Positions 1 to 7,353 of a stretch of 23,959 bases of DNA are shown here, in pieces. Source of the DNA: Bacilli bacterium. Lineage in GTDB: Bacteria > Bacillota_I > Bacilli_A > RF39 > UBA660. The DNA lies in the NCBI GenBank assembly GCA_029004695.1, contig JAQVZB010000007.1, positions 1-23,959 on the forward strand. Direction: 5' to 3'. How positions within the stretch are numbered: the stretch's first letter is position 1; each line of letters begins with the position of its first letter. Position numbers and translations under genes: made by a program. The notes under the pieces are model-generated. The model made no database searches, was not told the DNA's origin, and was given only the letters and a program-made list of their open reading frames with translations.

Positions 1-129
1 ACTTTAATATATTTACAGCATCATAAATTAAATAAATTCACCATAAATAAAGGGATTCAAAAATGCCGTGAAAGTCATAGAGTAACTTTAGAAGATAAAG
101 AAATGCTACTAAAATATAAAGTTAAATGA
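1..129 (+). CDS. C-terminal fragment of an unidentified protein, cut by the window edge
   Basis: Frame 1 is open from the first base to a TGA at 127-129, giving the last 42 residues of a plus-strand protein that begins outside the window. The visible tail is basic and hydrophilic (ends KEMLLKYKVK) and I do not recognise it. It converges on the minus-strand ATPase gene, with about 130 bases between the two stops. That gap is AT-rich and I see no convincing GC-rich terminator hairpin in it. The open frame could be chance over only 43 codons, but the residue mix looks protein-like. Confidence 0.45.
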   Translation, partial: TLIYLQHHKLNKFTINKGIQKCRESHRVTLEDKEMLLKYKVK

Positions 130-257
130 ATATAATTATTTTATAATAAAAAGCAAACTATAAAAGTTGAATATTTTTTTTAATAGAGCATTGATTATCG
201 TGATTAGACAAACAATACTGAATAACTAATTTCATTACTATTATATATTAAAATCCA

Positions 258-2213
258 TTACAACTCAATAATTTCCTTAATAATATCTAAAATTAAAGTG
301 AATTTAGATAAATCTATATCGTCATTTGAGAGTATTATTTTTTCAAAAAAATCATTTTTAGTTAATGCATAATTTGTTGATTTATTATCTTCATTACCTA
401 TATCATATACTTTTTCTTGATCACAGCCAGACATAACATGAAGTTTCATTTCCCCACAAAAATCTTTTTTGTTACACCTTTTTGTTAAATCTATGCTATT
501 GGCGGTTGTCATAAAGTCATTCCCACAATATAATCTTCTTATTATCCTATCTTCACATTCGATTTCTTTTTTTAAAATGTTGTCTGGATAATAATGTTCA
601 ATAGATATTAAATCTTCATTATTTCTTATTTGTGGTTTAGGAATAACAAAAGAGTAAACATTATTTCCCCAATTTTTAAAGTTTTTACCTGGTTCAGTCA
701 CCTTTGGTATGATTTTAGTATTATCACTATCAAAGATAAAAATTCGTTTGTTTTGATTTGATATTTTCGATTGAAATAAAGCAACGCTTTCTAAAGTAAT
801 ATCTCCCATATCCTCTTCATATGTATAAAAATCATATTCATCATTATTTTTTAGCTTTTCTTTAGCATTTTTTATATGTTTCCAATCTGTTTTTCCTTCT
901 GTAATAATTAATGGTTTTTCAAATGTATTGATTATTTCTTTTAATTTTTCAACTTCATTATCTAATTCACTTAATCTTTCATTAGAATTGCTTATTTTAT
1001 CATAATATTTCTTTATAAGCCTCAAGTCAGAATATTCCTCTGAACTAACTTTAATAATTTTAGGAGATTCATTTTCTTGCCTAAATATTTCATAAAAGCT
1101 TGTCTCCTCAGGTGCTAATGCTATTGTAGCTGACGAATGAGTTGTAAGCATTACAACAATTCCTTTATTTATATAATATTCCTTGATAACTGTATAATAA
1201 TTGTTAATTAATGATGGATTCAACACAGCATCATATTCATCGAGCAATAATAACTTTGTAACATTATCATTTTTCCTATCATAAGTAGTAATTACTAATC
1301 TCAAAATAGACTTTTCTCCATCACTTAAATCATTAATACTTCTTTTTTTGTTTAAATCTAATATATCATTCTCAAAAGCATATAGTTGTGGTTCTTCTTT
1401 TAAAAACGGAATATTATATTCAAAATCATCTGGAAATCTATAATTAAAGTTTAATTTTGCAAATAATTCATTAATTTCTGTCCAAGGAGCAGTTTTTAAC
1501 CATTCTTTATTGTTGAAAGTATCGGGAATCATAGCATATTTTCCCTTAATTATTTCTCTAGTCCTACATGATTCAGAAAATATTCTAGTAATGTCATCTA
1601 TTTCTTCTCTTTCAAATCTTAAAATAAAATCAATTGGTATGCATTTTAAAACCTCGGAATCACTAATTTCGAAAAAATCAGTTGGATGAACGGTTTTCAA
1701 TGTATCAATAATCTCTTTAATGGAATTCTTAGATATGTTTTTCGAAATTGAACTATTATGATTATTTGGATTTCTTATACTAATTGAACTATTTAAATTG
1801 TTTTCATAATAATTATCTTCGGTCATTCCTCTTTCAATACCTAACATTACTTGAATATTTTGAGGATTCGATGTTTTAATACTTTGATATGAGGTATATA
1901 AGCTTTTATAATTGTGATATATATTTAATATTATTTGATTGTATTGCTTTACTGATTCATAATCATAGTATCCAAAATTAGGTAGTGATATATTATCCTT
2001 AAAACTATATTTAATTATATTATTTAAAAATATTCTTTTGTTATTGATATATATTTCTGAATTTCCATTTTGAATGCTTTCTAACAATTGACTTTTACCA
2101 GCACCATTTATTCCGGAAATTAATATCAAATTTCCACTAAAAAAGAATGTGCTTCCTGCTTTAAAACTTTTATATTCATTAATAACGTTTATTATTACTT
2201 CATTGTAATTCAT
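258..2213 (-). CDS. OLD-like ATPase/TOPRIM nuclease (defence-type)
   Basis: A 651-residue protein with an ABC-class ATPase joined to a TOPRIM-like nuclease region. Visible in order: Walker A GINGAGKS (34-41), a long insert, signature LSDGEKS (296-302), Walker B LLLLDE (321-326), H-loop TTHS (357-360), a probable coiled coil (about 400-430), then the TOPRIM-type ITEGKTD (E439) and IFIFDSD (D495, D497). This is the arrangement of OLD-family nucleases; some anti-phage systems (Gabija GajA, PARIS AriA/AriB) use the same two modules. A phage-defence role is inference. The C-terminal part (520-651) has four Cys I cannot assign. A GTG nine bases upstream is also possible, but the ATG at 2213 sits 6 bases from an AAGGAAGTG ribosome site and is preferred. 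No helicase partner (GajB) is next to it. Neighbours are decayed genes, as in an accessory region. Confidence 0.72.
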   Translation of the reverse strand: MNYNEVIINVINEYKSFKAGSTFFFSGNLILISGINGAGKSQLLESIQNGNSEIYINNKRIFLNNIIKYSFKDNISLPNFGYYDYESVKQYNQIILNIYHNYKSLYTSYQSIKTSNPQNIQVMLGIERGMTEDNYYENNLNSSISIRNPNNHNSSISKNISKNSIKEIIDTLKTVHPTDFFEISDSEVLKCIPIDFILRFEREEIDDITRIFSESCRTREIIKGKYAMIPDTFNNKEWLKTAPWTEINELFAKLNFNYRFPDDFEYNIPFLKEEPQLYAFENDILDLNKKRSINDLSDGEKSILRLVITTYDRKNDNVTKLLLLDEYDAVLNPSLINNYYTVIKEYYINKGIVVMLTTHSSATIALAPEETSFYEIFRQENESPKIIKVSSEEYSDLRLIKKYYDKISNSNERLSELDNEVEKLKEIINTFEKPLIITEGKTDWKHIKNAKEKLKNNDEYDFYTYEEDMGDITLESVALFQSKISNQNKRIFIFDSDNTKIIPKVTEPGKNFKNWGNNVYSFVIPKPQIRNNEDLISIEHYYPDNILKKEIECEDRIIRRLYCGNDFMTTANSIDLTKRCNKKDFCGEMKLHVMSGCDQEKVYDIGNEDNKSTNYALTKNDFFEKIILSNDDIDLSKFTLILDIIKEIIEL

Positions 2214-2234
2214 ACATATCACTTCCTTATATAA

Positions 2235-2243
2235 ATTATATCA
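2235..2243 (-). promoter_or_regulatory. Extended -10 promoter of the OLD-like gene
   Basis: Read on the minus strand, TGA-TATAAT lies about 22 bases before the chosen ATG, so the transcript would start near 2228 and carry a very short leader with the ribosome site. The -35 region is poor (TTAATA at 17 bases), so the TG extension would have to compensate. Confidence 0.5.
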
Positions 2244-2315
2244 TATTTATACTATTTTATTAATTAGGAAAATGATTAAAAATATATAATAATAGCTACA
2301 AATTATATATTTTAA

Positions 2316-2324
2316 TGATATAAT
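2316..2324 (+). promoter_or_regulatory. Candidate extended -10 promoter of the decayed plus-strand locus
   Basis: TGA-TATAAT is followed 26 bases later by the ATG at 2351, with GGTGG in between as a ribosome site. No good -35 is visible. It is divergent from the OLD-like gene's promoter and shares the same TGATATAAT core, about 75 bases away. Confidence 0.35.
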
Positions 2325-2350
2325 TATTTAATTAAAGTATGGTGGAAGCA

Positions 2351-2632
2351 ATGACAAAAAATTACAAATATAAGCTAGCAAGTTTTTTGCTTCCTAATTT
2401 TTAATAAAGAATTTGAACATTTGGATTTTAATCAGGCAAAAAAATTATGTGCAAAATTTAAAGAAATAGGATTCAATACAGAGGAAAGTTACTTTCAATA
2501 TTATTGAATAAAAATAATAAGTTATTAGTTAATTATATTGATACTCCACAAAAATATAAGAGAGTTCCATTTAATAGAAATGCTATTATGATGGATATTC
2601 TGCAAAATTTGGAACTAAAAAAAATTGTTTGA
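2351..2632 (+). pseudogene. Frameshifted remnant of a small unidentified gene
   Basis: An ATG with a GGTGG ribosome site opens a frame that stops after 17 codons (MTKNYKYKLASFLLPNF, TAA 2402-2404). A second frame carries on in register with protein-like sequence from about 2385 (KEFEHLDFNQAKKLC..., ending SYFQYY at a TGA near 2507). A third frame follows (LLNKNNKLLVNYIDTPQKYK..., ending ELKKIV at the TGA 2630-2632). The three segments run head to tail with no gap, as expected of one roughly 90-codon gene broken by at least two frameshifts. I do not recognise the family. A true sequence with three unrelated short frames cannot be excluded. Confidence 0.5.
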
Positions 2633-2643
2633 GGTGGTTTTCG

Positions 2644-2709
2644 GTGTTGATTAATACAATGGATTTAATCATATTAAAAGAAAAATTAATTTTAAAAGAT
2701 ATAAGTTAA
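2644..2709 (+). pseudogene. Short GTG-started frame, possible stump of a second gene
   Basis: Twelve bases after the stop of the broken gene, a GTG preceded by GAGGTGG opens a 21-codon frame (MLINTMDLIILKEKLILKDI, then S and TAA). The spacing to the ribosome site and to the upstream stop looks like translational coupling in a two-gene operon, but the product is too short to be a normal protein. The strong terminator begins 17 bases later. It is either a truncated second gene or a chance frame. Confidence 0.3.
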
Positions 2710-2725
2710 AAGATTTAAATCATAT

Positions 2726-2759
2726 CCTTATTATGTTCAACAACATAGTAAGGTTTTTT
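2726..2759 (+). terminator. Intrinsic terminator closing the decayed plus-strand locus
   Basis: A 12-bp stem (CCTTATTATGTT with AACATAGTAAGG, one G-U pair), loop CAAC, then TTTTTT. It is the only clear plus-strand terminator in the region and shows that the remnants at 2351-2709 once formed a transcription unit, and perhaps still are transcribed. Confidence 0.75.
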
Positions 2760-2815
2760 ATTTGCTTCTTCATTAATTATATATACAATTATAAATACTT
2801 ATTAATATTTGTTTT

Positions 2816-2907
2816 TTATATTACTTCAACATATCCATTAGTTATTTCTAGTTTAATATTCAAAACTCTATTTAATAATTCTAATACTTTTGCAGACGGT
2901 TTATAGG
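2816..2907 (-). pseudogene. Possible 3' stump of a minus-strand gene
   Basis: On the minus strand, immediately after an in-frame TAG, 30 codons read PYKPSAKVLELLNRVLNIKL... to EVI and TAA (2816-2818). The sequence looks like the C-terminus of a folded protein (amphipathic helix then a strand), but no start is present and the family is not recognised. Chance cannot be ruled out in AT-rich DNA. Confidence 0.25.
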
Positions 2908-2982
2908 GCTAAACGATTTTTATTTTTAACATAAAAATAACTTCTTTCTTTAATTTGAAAGAAGTTATATATATAAGCCGTC
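2895..2982. ncRNA. Candidate three-way-junction RNA or structured DNA element
   Basis: Three inverted repeats nest without overlap. The outer stem is GACGGTTTAT (2895-2904) with ATAAGCCGTC (2973-2982), 10 bp with one G-U. The first inner arm is ATTTTTAT (2916-2923) with ATAAAAAT (2931-2938). The second is AACTTCTTTC (2939-2948) with GAAAGAAGTT (2957-2966). The two inner arms abut exactly, as if stacked. The second arm followed by TTTTTAT could also be a plain minus-strand terminator downstream of tRNA-Gly. I know of no RNA family with this sequence, and the strand is undecided. Confidence 0.3.
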
Positions 2983-2990
2983 AAAAATAT

Positions 2991-3031
2991 AAAAAAACAA
3001 TCTTAGCAAGTAAATACTTACTAGGGTTGTT
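2991..3031 (-). terminator. Terminator of tRNA-Gly
   Basis: On the minus strand, CAACCCTAGTAAGTA pairs with TACTTGCTAAGATTG (15 positions, two mismatches, one G-U), followed by TTTTTTT. It starts 13 bases after the tRNA 3' end. Confidence 0.75.
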
Positions 3032-3043
3032 GATAAATTCTAA

Positions 3044-3117
3044 TGGAGCAGGTGATGGGAATCGAACCCACGTTATCAGCTTGGAAGGCTGAAGCTCTAC
3101 CATTAAACTACACCTGC
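3044..3117 (-). tRNA. tRNA-Gly (anticodon UCC)
   Basis: A 74-base cloverleaf with encoded CCA. The acceptor GCAGGTG pairs with CACCTGC, the anticodon stem TCAGC with GCTGA around loop CTTCCAA (anticodon TCC, plus-strand 3083-3085), and the T arm GTGGG-TTCGATT-CCCAT has one G-U. It decodes GGA and GGG. It is a single tRNA with its own promoter and terminator, just after tex. Confidence 0.96.
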
Positions 3118-3120
3118 ATC

Positions 3121-3152
3121 AGTAAGTAATATTATACCATATATTACTTACT
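3121..3152. repeat. Perfect 12-bp inverted repeat around the tRNA-Gly -10 box
   Basis: AGTAAGTAATAT (3121-3132) is repeated inverted at 3141-3152 with an 8-base centre. The tRNA-Gly -10 hexamer (3131-3136) lies across the inner end of one arm and the centre. In an RNA reading through from tex it would form a hairpin; there is no T-run after it, so it is not a normal terminator. Confidence 0.7.
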
Positions 3153-3158
3153 TTTCAA
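3131..3158 (-). promoter_or_regulatory. Promoter of tRNA-Gly
   Basis: TTGAAA (3153-3158), 16-base spacer ending TGG, TATAAT (3131-3136), then 13 bases to the mature tRNA 5' end. The -35 sits between the tex stop codon and the tRNA. Confidence 0.75.
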
Positions 3159-3166
3159 GATTTTTT

Positions 3167-5290
3167 TTAATTTTGGAATAATGTTAATGAAACTTTTCCT
3201 TTATCAAGCATAATTTCTTCTACATAACAAGTAATTATATCTCCAACACTTAGTACATCTGTGGGATGTTTAATAAATTGTTTACTAATTTTTGATATAT
3301 GTAAAAGGCCATCATTTTTTAAACCAATGTCTATAAAAGCTCCAAATGAAGCAACATTTCTTACTATTCCTTTTAATTCCATTCCTTTTGCTAAATCTTC
3401 TAATTTCAAGATATCACTTCTTAATATTGGGGGATCTATTTCTTCTCTCGGGTCTAGTCCTGGATTTAATAATTCTTTTATAATATCATTCACAGTGTAT
3501 TCATCTGTATTAAATATGTTTATAAGTTCTTCTTTATTAACATTATCTAATCCTTCTTTAAATTCTTTAGTTTGAATATTTTTAAGGTCTAGTTTTAAAT
3601 ATTTTAAAATATTATTAGTTAAATCATAACTTTCAGGATGGATTCCTGTATTATCTAAAAGATTACTTCCATTATTAATTCTTAAAAATCCGATTGCTTG
3701 TTCATAAACTTTTTCTGATGTTAATTTTTTTATTTCTTCGCGTGAAGTAAATTTTGCTTTTTCTTTATACTTCATAATTTTATTGATAATAGGTTTAGTT
3801 AACCCTGATATATGTTTTAATATTGATTCAGAAGCAGTATTAATATTAACACCGACATTATTCACTACTTTACTTACAATAAAATTAAGTCCTTCAGTTA
3901 AATTTTTAGCATTTACATCATGTTGATATTCACCAACACCAATTGACTTAGGATCAATTTTTACTAGTTCAGATAAGGGATCTTCTATCCTTCTTCCAAT
4001 GCTAACAGCACTTCGTTCCTGAACTTCTAAATTAGGAAATTCATTTTGAGCTTCTTTAGAAGCTGAATATACTGATGCTCCTGCTTCACTAACGATACAA
4101 TAATAAACATTTTTTAAGTCTTTAACAATACCAGCAATAAATTCTTCACTTTCCCTTGAAGCTGTTCCATTACCAATTGCAATTAAATTTAAATTATATT
4201 TATTTATTAACTCAATAATTTTTTTCTTAGAACCTTCTTTATCATTTTTTGGTTCATGAGGATATATTACATCAATTGATAATACATTTCCTTTTTCATC
4301 TAAGCTAGCTAATTTGCATCCAGTTCTAAAAGCCGGGTCAAAACCTAATACTCGGTATCCTGATAATGGTCTTGTCATTAAGAGATTTTCTAAATTGATT
4401 TTAAATACTTCAATTGCTGATTCTTCTGCTCCTAATGTTAATTCATTTCTAATATCTCTTTCAATGCTTGGATAAATTAATCTTTTTAAAGCATCCTTAA
4501 TAGCTTCCTCAACATAATTAAAAACAAAAGAATTAGAATTCTTGATTATTTTATTTTTTAAATAACCAAATATATATTCATCATCAAAGCTCAAACTAAC
4601 TTGAAGAACTTTTTCTTTTTCACCTCTATTTATAGCAAGAACGCGATAACTTTTAGCATATTTTATTTTTTCATTAAAATCATAATACATTTCATATTTT
4701 TTAATTTTATCGATAGCATCTTTTTTTAATTTAGTTACGATATTAGCATTATTGAAAATATAATTTCTAACAAATTTACGATAACTAGCATTATCACTTA
4801 TCCATTCACTTATAATATATCTAGTATGTTCTAAAGCATCTTCTTTAGGTACTGAGGCAATCTTACAAATTGAATCCATATCCCCATTGGTAGGAAATGA
4901 CATTATAAGTTTAGCAAGGGGTTCAAGTCCCATTTTTATAGCTTCACTGGCTTTAGTTTTTTTCTTTTCTTTAAATGGTAAATAAATATCTTCAACATCT
5001 ACTAATTTAGAACATGCTAAAATATTATTTTTTAATTCATCAGTTAGTAGACCTTTTTCATCTATTAATCTTATAACTGATTCTTTTCTTTCCATTAAAT
5101 TAGAATAATATTTATACTTTTCTTCTATTTTAGCAATTTGATTTTCATCTAAAGCTCCTGTTGCTTCTTTTCGGTACCTAGCAATAAAAGGTATCGTAGA
5201 ACCTTCTTTAAGAAGATTTAATACTGCTTCAATTTGTTTACTTTTTATATTTAATTCTTTTGTTAATTCGCTTATTATTATTTCATTCAT
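3167..5290 (-). CDS. tex: Tex family RNA-binding transcription accessory protein
   Basis: At 707 residues this is full length for Tex. It has the N-terminal helical Tex domain with the conserved start (EGSTIPFIARYRKEATGALD near residue 30), a YqgF/RNase H-like domain (about 315-450, GFDPAFRTGCKLA), helix-hairpin-helix repeats with GVNINTAS (about 480-560), and a C-terminal S1 domain (about 633-705, SFGAFIDIGLKNDGLLHIS). Tex binds nucleic acid and RNA polymerase and is the bacterial relative of Spt6; it acts in the cytoplasm, and its exact role is unsettled. ATG 5290 has AGGAAA six bases before it. A possible weak promoter (TG-extended CATAAT at 5307-5315) lies between it and the preceding terminator. 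It is followed by tRNA-Gly. Confidence 0.97.
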   Translation of the reverse strand: MNEIIISELTKELNIKSKQIEAVLNLLKEGSTIPFIARYRKEATGALDENQIAKIEEKYKYYSNLMERKESVIRLIDEKGLLTDELKNNILACSKLVDVEDIYLPFKEKKKTKASEAIKMGLEPLAKLIMSFPTNGDMDSICKIASVPKEDALEHTRYIISEWISDNASYRKFVRNYIFNNANIVTKLKKDAIDKIKKYEMYYDFNEKIKYAKSYRVLAINRGEKEKVLQVSLSFDDEYIFGYLKNKIIKNSNSFVFNYVEEAIKDALKRLIYPSIERDIRNELTLGAEESAIEVFKINLENLLMTRPLSGYRVLGFDPAFRTGCKLASLDEKGNVLSIDVIYPHEPKNDKEGSKKKIIELINKYNLNLIAIGNGTASRESEEFIAGIVKDLKNVYYCIVSEAGASVYSASKEAQNEFPNLEVQERSAVSIGRRIEDPLSELVKIDPKSIGVGEYQHDVNAKNLTEGLNFIVSKVVNNVGVNINTASESILKHISGLTKPIINKIMKYKEKAKFTSREEIKKLTSEKVYEQAIGFLRINNGSNLLDNTGIHPESYDLTNNILKYLKLDLKNIQTKEFKEGLDNVNKEELINIFNTDEYTVNDIIKELLNPGLDPREEIDPPILRSDILKLEDLAKGMELKGIVRNVASFGAFIDIGLKNDGLLHISKISKQFIKHPTDVLSVGDIITCYVEEIMLDKGKVSLTLFQN

Positions 5291-5316
5291 TATTATTTCC
5301 TATTCTATTATGACAA

Positions 5317-5346
5317 TAAAAATTCCTCTTAAAGAGGTATTTTTAA
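5317..5346 (-). terminator. Terminator of the Clp-like ATPase gene
   Basis: CCTCTT/AAGAGG stem (5325-5337) flanked by AAAAAT and ATTTTT tracts. It begins at the stop codon of the ATPase gene, and the flanking A and T runs would let it work on both strands. Confidence 0.6.
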
Positions 5347-6362
5347 AATTCATTTAAATCTACTTTTTCATCTTCAAGCATTTCAGCAAAAAGTTCTTTA
5401 AATTTAATTATTTCTTTTTTAAGAGCATCAGGGTATATATTTTTAGCATTTATTACAGCTTTATAAATATGTTTTATTCTTACTTCTTTAGAATTTTCAA
5501 ATACAGCATAACTAAAGGCATTAGCTAAGATGGTTAAACATATATCAGGATATCTACTTGCAATTTCATAAACTCTTTTATATTCGCTTGTCATATCTAC
5601 CAAAAATTTGAATATTGTTTCCTTTTGGAAATCAGTATATGCTAATTTAACATTAAGCTGAGCTTCAAATTTTGGATATGTTCCCATTAATATTTTCACA
5701 ACCGTTTCAGGATCTGATTCAGGTACTTCTATTTTTTGAAATCTTCTTAAAAATGCTCGATCACGTAAGATATAAGTTTCATATTCTTCAGTTGTAGTTG
5801 CCCCAATCATTTTGATAGTACCTCGATCAAGACCAGGTTTTAACATATTAGCAAAATCAATATTATTATTAGATGTTGCTTTATTAACTAATAAATGAAC
5901 TTCATCAATAAATAAAATCGTTTTATCCCTTGATTTTAATTCTTGGATTAATAATTCAATTCTAGATTCTGTATTTCCATCTTTTAATGTTGTACCTAAT
6001 AAACTTGTAATATTTATTTTAATAATTTGCCAATTTTTCAAAGCTTCCGGAACCATTTCTTTTTGAATTCGATAACCTAATCCTTCAACAATTGCCGTTT
6101 TCCCAATTCCTGGTTTACCAACTAATAAAGCTCCTTTTTCTGGGGAAATAAGAGCTAAAATAGTTTGATTAATTTCTTTTTCTCGGCCGATCGCTGGATC
6201 AGTTAAATATTTTTTTTCAGTTAAATTTTCACCATAATTATTTAATATACTTATATGATCATCAGACATATTTAAAAATTCAATAGGTTTATCATCTATT
6301 AAAGTATCTAATTTTTCTATTAAAGAAGAATCTAAATTTAATATTTCTATTTCCTTTTCCAT
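5343..6362 (-). CDS. Single-module Clp (D1-type) AAA+ ATPase
   Basis: A 339-residue protein that matches only the first AAA+ module (D1) of ClpA/ClpB/ClpC. Visible: the Clp-type lead-in DPAIGREKEI (55-64), Walker A GKPGIGKT (82-89), Walker B TILFIDE (148-154), sensor-1 region MIGATTTEEY (185-194), and arginine-finger segment RDRAFLRRFQ (200-209), then the helical lid. The Clp N-domain, middle coiled coil and second ATPase with the ClpP-binding loop are all absent, so it should not act as an ordinary ClpP unfoldase by itself. It could work alone or as an adaptor or regulator of a full-length Clp elsewhere (inference). The ATG at 6362 is preferred to a GTG nine bases earlier because AAGG is then 10 bases away. 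It lies 44 bases downstream of yitT with its own -10 element. Confidence 0.85.
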   Translation of the reverse strand: MEKEIEILNLDSSLIEKLDTLIDDKPIEFLNMSDDHISILNNYGENLTEKKYLTDPAIGREKEINQTILALISPEKGALLVGKPGIGKTAIVEGLGYRIQKEMVPEALKNWQIIKINITSLLGTTLKDGNTESRIELLIQELKSRDKTILFIDEVHLLVNKATSNNNIDFANMLKPGLDRGTIKMIGATTTEEYETYILRDRAFLRRFQKIEVPESDPETVVKILMGTYPKFEAQLNVKLAYTDFQKETIFKFLVDMTSEYKRVYEIASRYPDICLTILANAFSYAVFENSKEVRIKHIYKAVINAKNIYPDALKKEIIKFKELFAEMLEDEKVDLNEF

Positions 6363-6384
6363 TATTATCACGCCTTACCAAAAC

Positions 6385-6393
6385 ATTATAACA
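6385..6393 (-). promoter_or_regulatory. Extended -10 promoter of the Clp-like gene
   Basis: Minus-strand TGT-TATAAT lies 23 bases before the ATG at 6362. The -35 is weak. It is placed right after a short hairpin (CCTTT/AAAGG, 6404-6415) that overlaps the yitT stop codon and could act as a weak terminator, so the two genes may be separately transcribed. Confidence 0.5.
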
Positions 6394-6406
6394 TAAAGAA
6401 TAACCT

Positions 6407-7276
6407 TTAAAAAGGAATTAATTGTTTTTTATATCCCCCAGTTACTCCATAACAATTAATGGTTAATATAAAAGCTTTATTATCTATATTTTTAATTACA
6501 TGTTTAAATCCATAATACTTATTTGTAGGTACTATTACTAATATAACCGGTTCTTTTTTACTACTCATTTCTGTTATTCCGATATTTACTTTATTTATTA
6601 AATAATGAGATATTTTATTTATATTTTTAGATTTTATAAAACACATTTTAAAATCTTTAATTCCTAATAATATAACATCAGTAATATAGTTGCTAAATAG
6701 TAATATAAACAAGGCATATAATGTTTTAGTAGGTCCAAATACAATTAATCCTGAACCAATTATAAATATATTAGTTAATGTTGATGCTTTTCCCATTGGT
6801 ATTTTTAAATAGCGGTGTAATATCGTAATTATTATATCACCGCCACCAGTATTATATCCGGTGCGGTATATTATACCACTAGTAACACCAGTTATTAAAG
6901 AAGCAAGTAAAATAATCATAAAGGTACTATCAAAATCGATATTTATATATTGAACTAATGGCTTTGTAATAGTAACCATTGTATTAAAACATAAAGATCC
7001 AAATAAAGCTTTAAAAGTAGTCTTTTTATCTAAAAGGATAAGACTTAATATAAATAATATTATTGTTGAGCTATATAAAAATACTACTATACTCATACCA
7101 GTTATTTCATTTATTACAATTGCTAAGCCAGACATTCCCCCAATAATTAATTGATTAGGCGTTAAAATAAGGTTATAACTTAAAGCAGTAAAAAACAGTG
7201 CTAAAAAAAATAATATTAATCGAAAAGGTCTATTTTTACTATTTACTAAATTTAAAATCTTACTTTTATTATTCAT
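6407..7276 (-). CDS. YitT family membrane protein (DUF2179 C-terminal domain)
   Basis: A 289-residue protein with five to six hydrophobic helices in residues 18-210 (the first pair LILFFLALFFTALSYNLIL), then a soluble DUF2179-like domain (about 215-289) ending in the family's VTGGYKK motif. The family pattern of NGGIGG-type glycine loops is seen as IIGGMSGLAIVIN and RTGYNTGGGDII. YitT proteins are widespread in Firmicutes and their transport substrate is generally unknown, so I give no substrate. ATG 7276 has AGGAG seven bases upstream. No partner gene clarifies its role; the gene sits between the tuf terminator and the Clp-like gene. Confidence 0.92.
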   Translation of the reverse strand: MNNKSKILNLVNSKNRPFRLILFFLALFFTALSYNLILTPNQLIIGGMSGLAIVINEITGMSIVVFLYSSTIILFILSLILLDKKTTFKALFGSLCFNTMVTITKPLVQYINIDFDSTFMIILLASLITGVTSGIIYRTGYNTGGGDIIITILHRYLKIPMGKASTLTNIFIIGSGLIVFGPTKTLYALFILLFSNYITDVILLGIKDFKMCFIKSKNINKISHYLINKVNIGITEMSSKKEPVILVIVPTNKYYGFKHVIKNIDNKAFILTINCYGVTGGYKKQLIPF

Positions 7277-7320
7277 AATATTTCTCCTATTATAATAATA
7301 CTATTTATTTTCATTTAAAT

Positions 7321-7352
7321 AAAGAAAAAACTTAAGAATTAATCTTAAGTTT
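7321..7352 (-). terminator. Terminator of the str operon (after tuf)
   Basis: AAACTTAAGA pairs perfectly with TCTTAAGTTT (10 bp, loop of 5), followed by TTTTTTCTTT. It starts one base after the tuf stop codon. Confidence 0.85.
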
Positions 7353-7353
7353 A

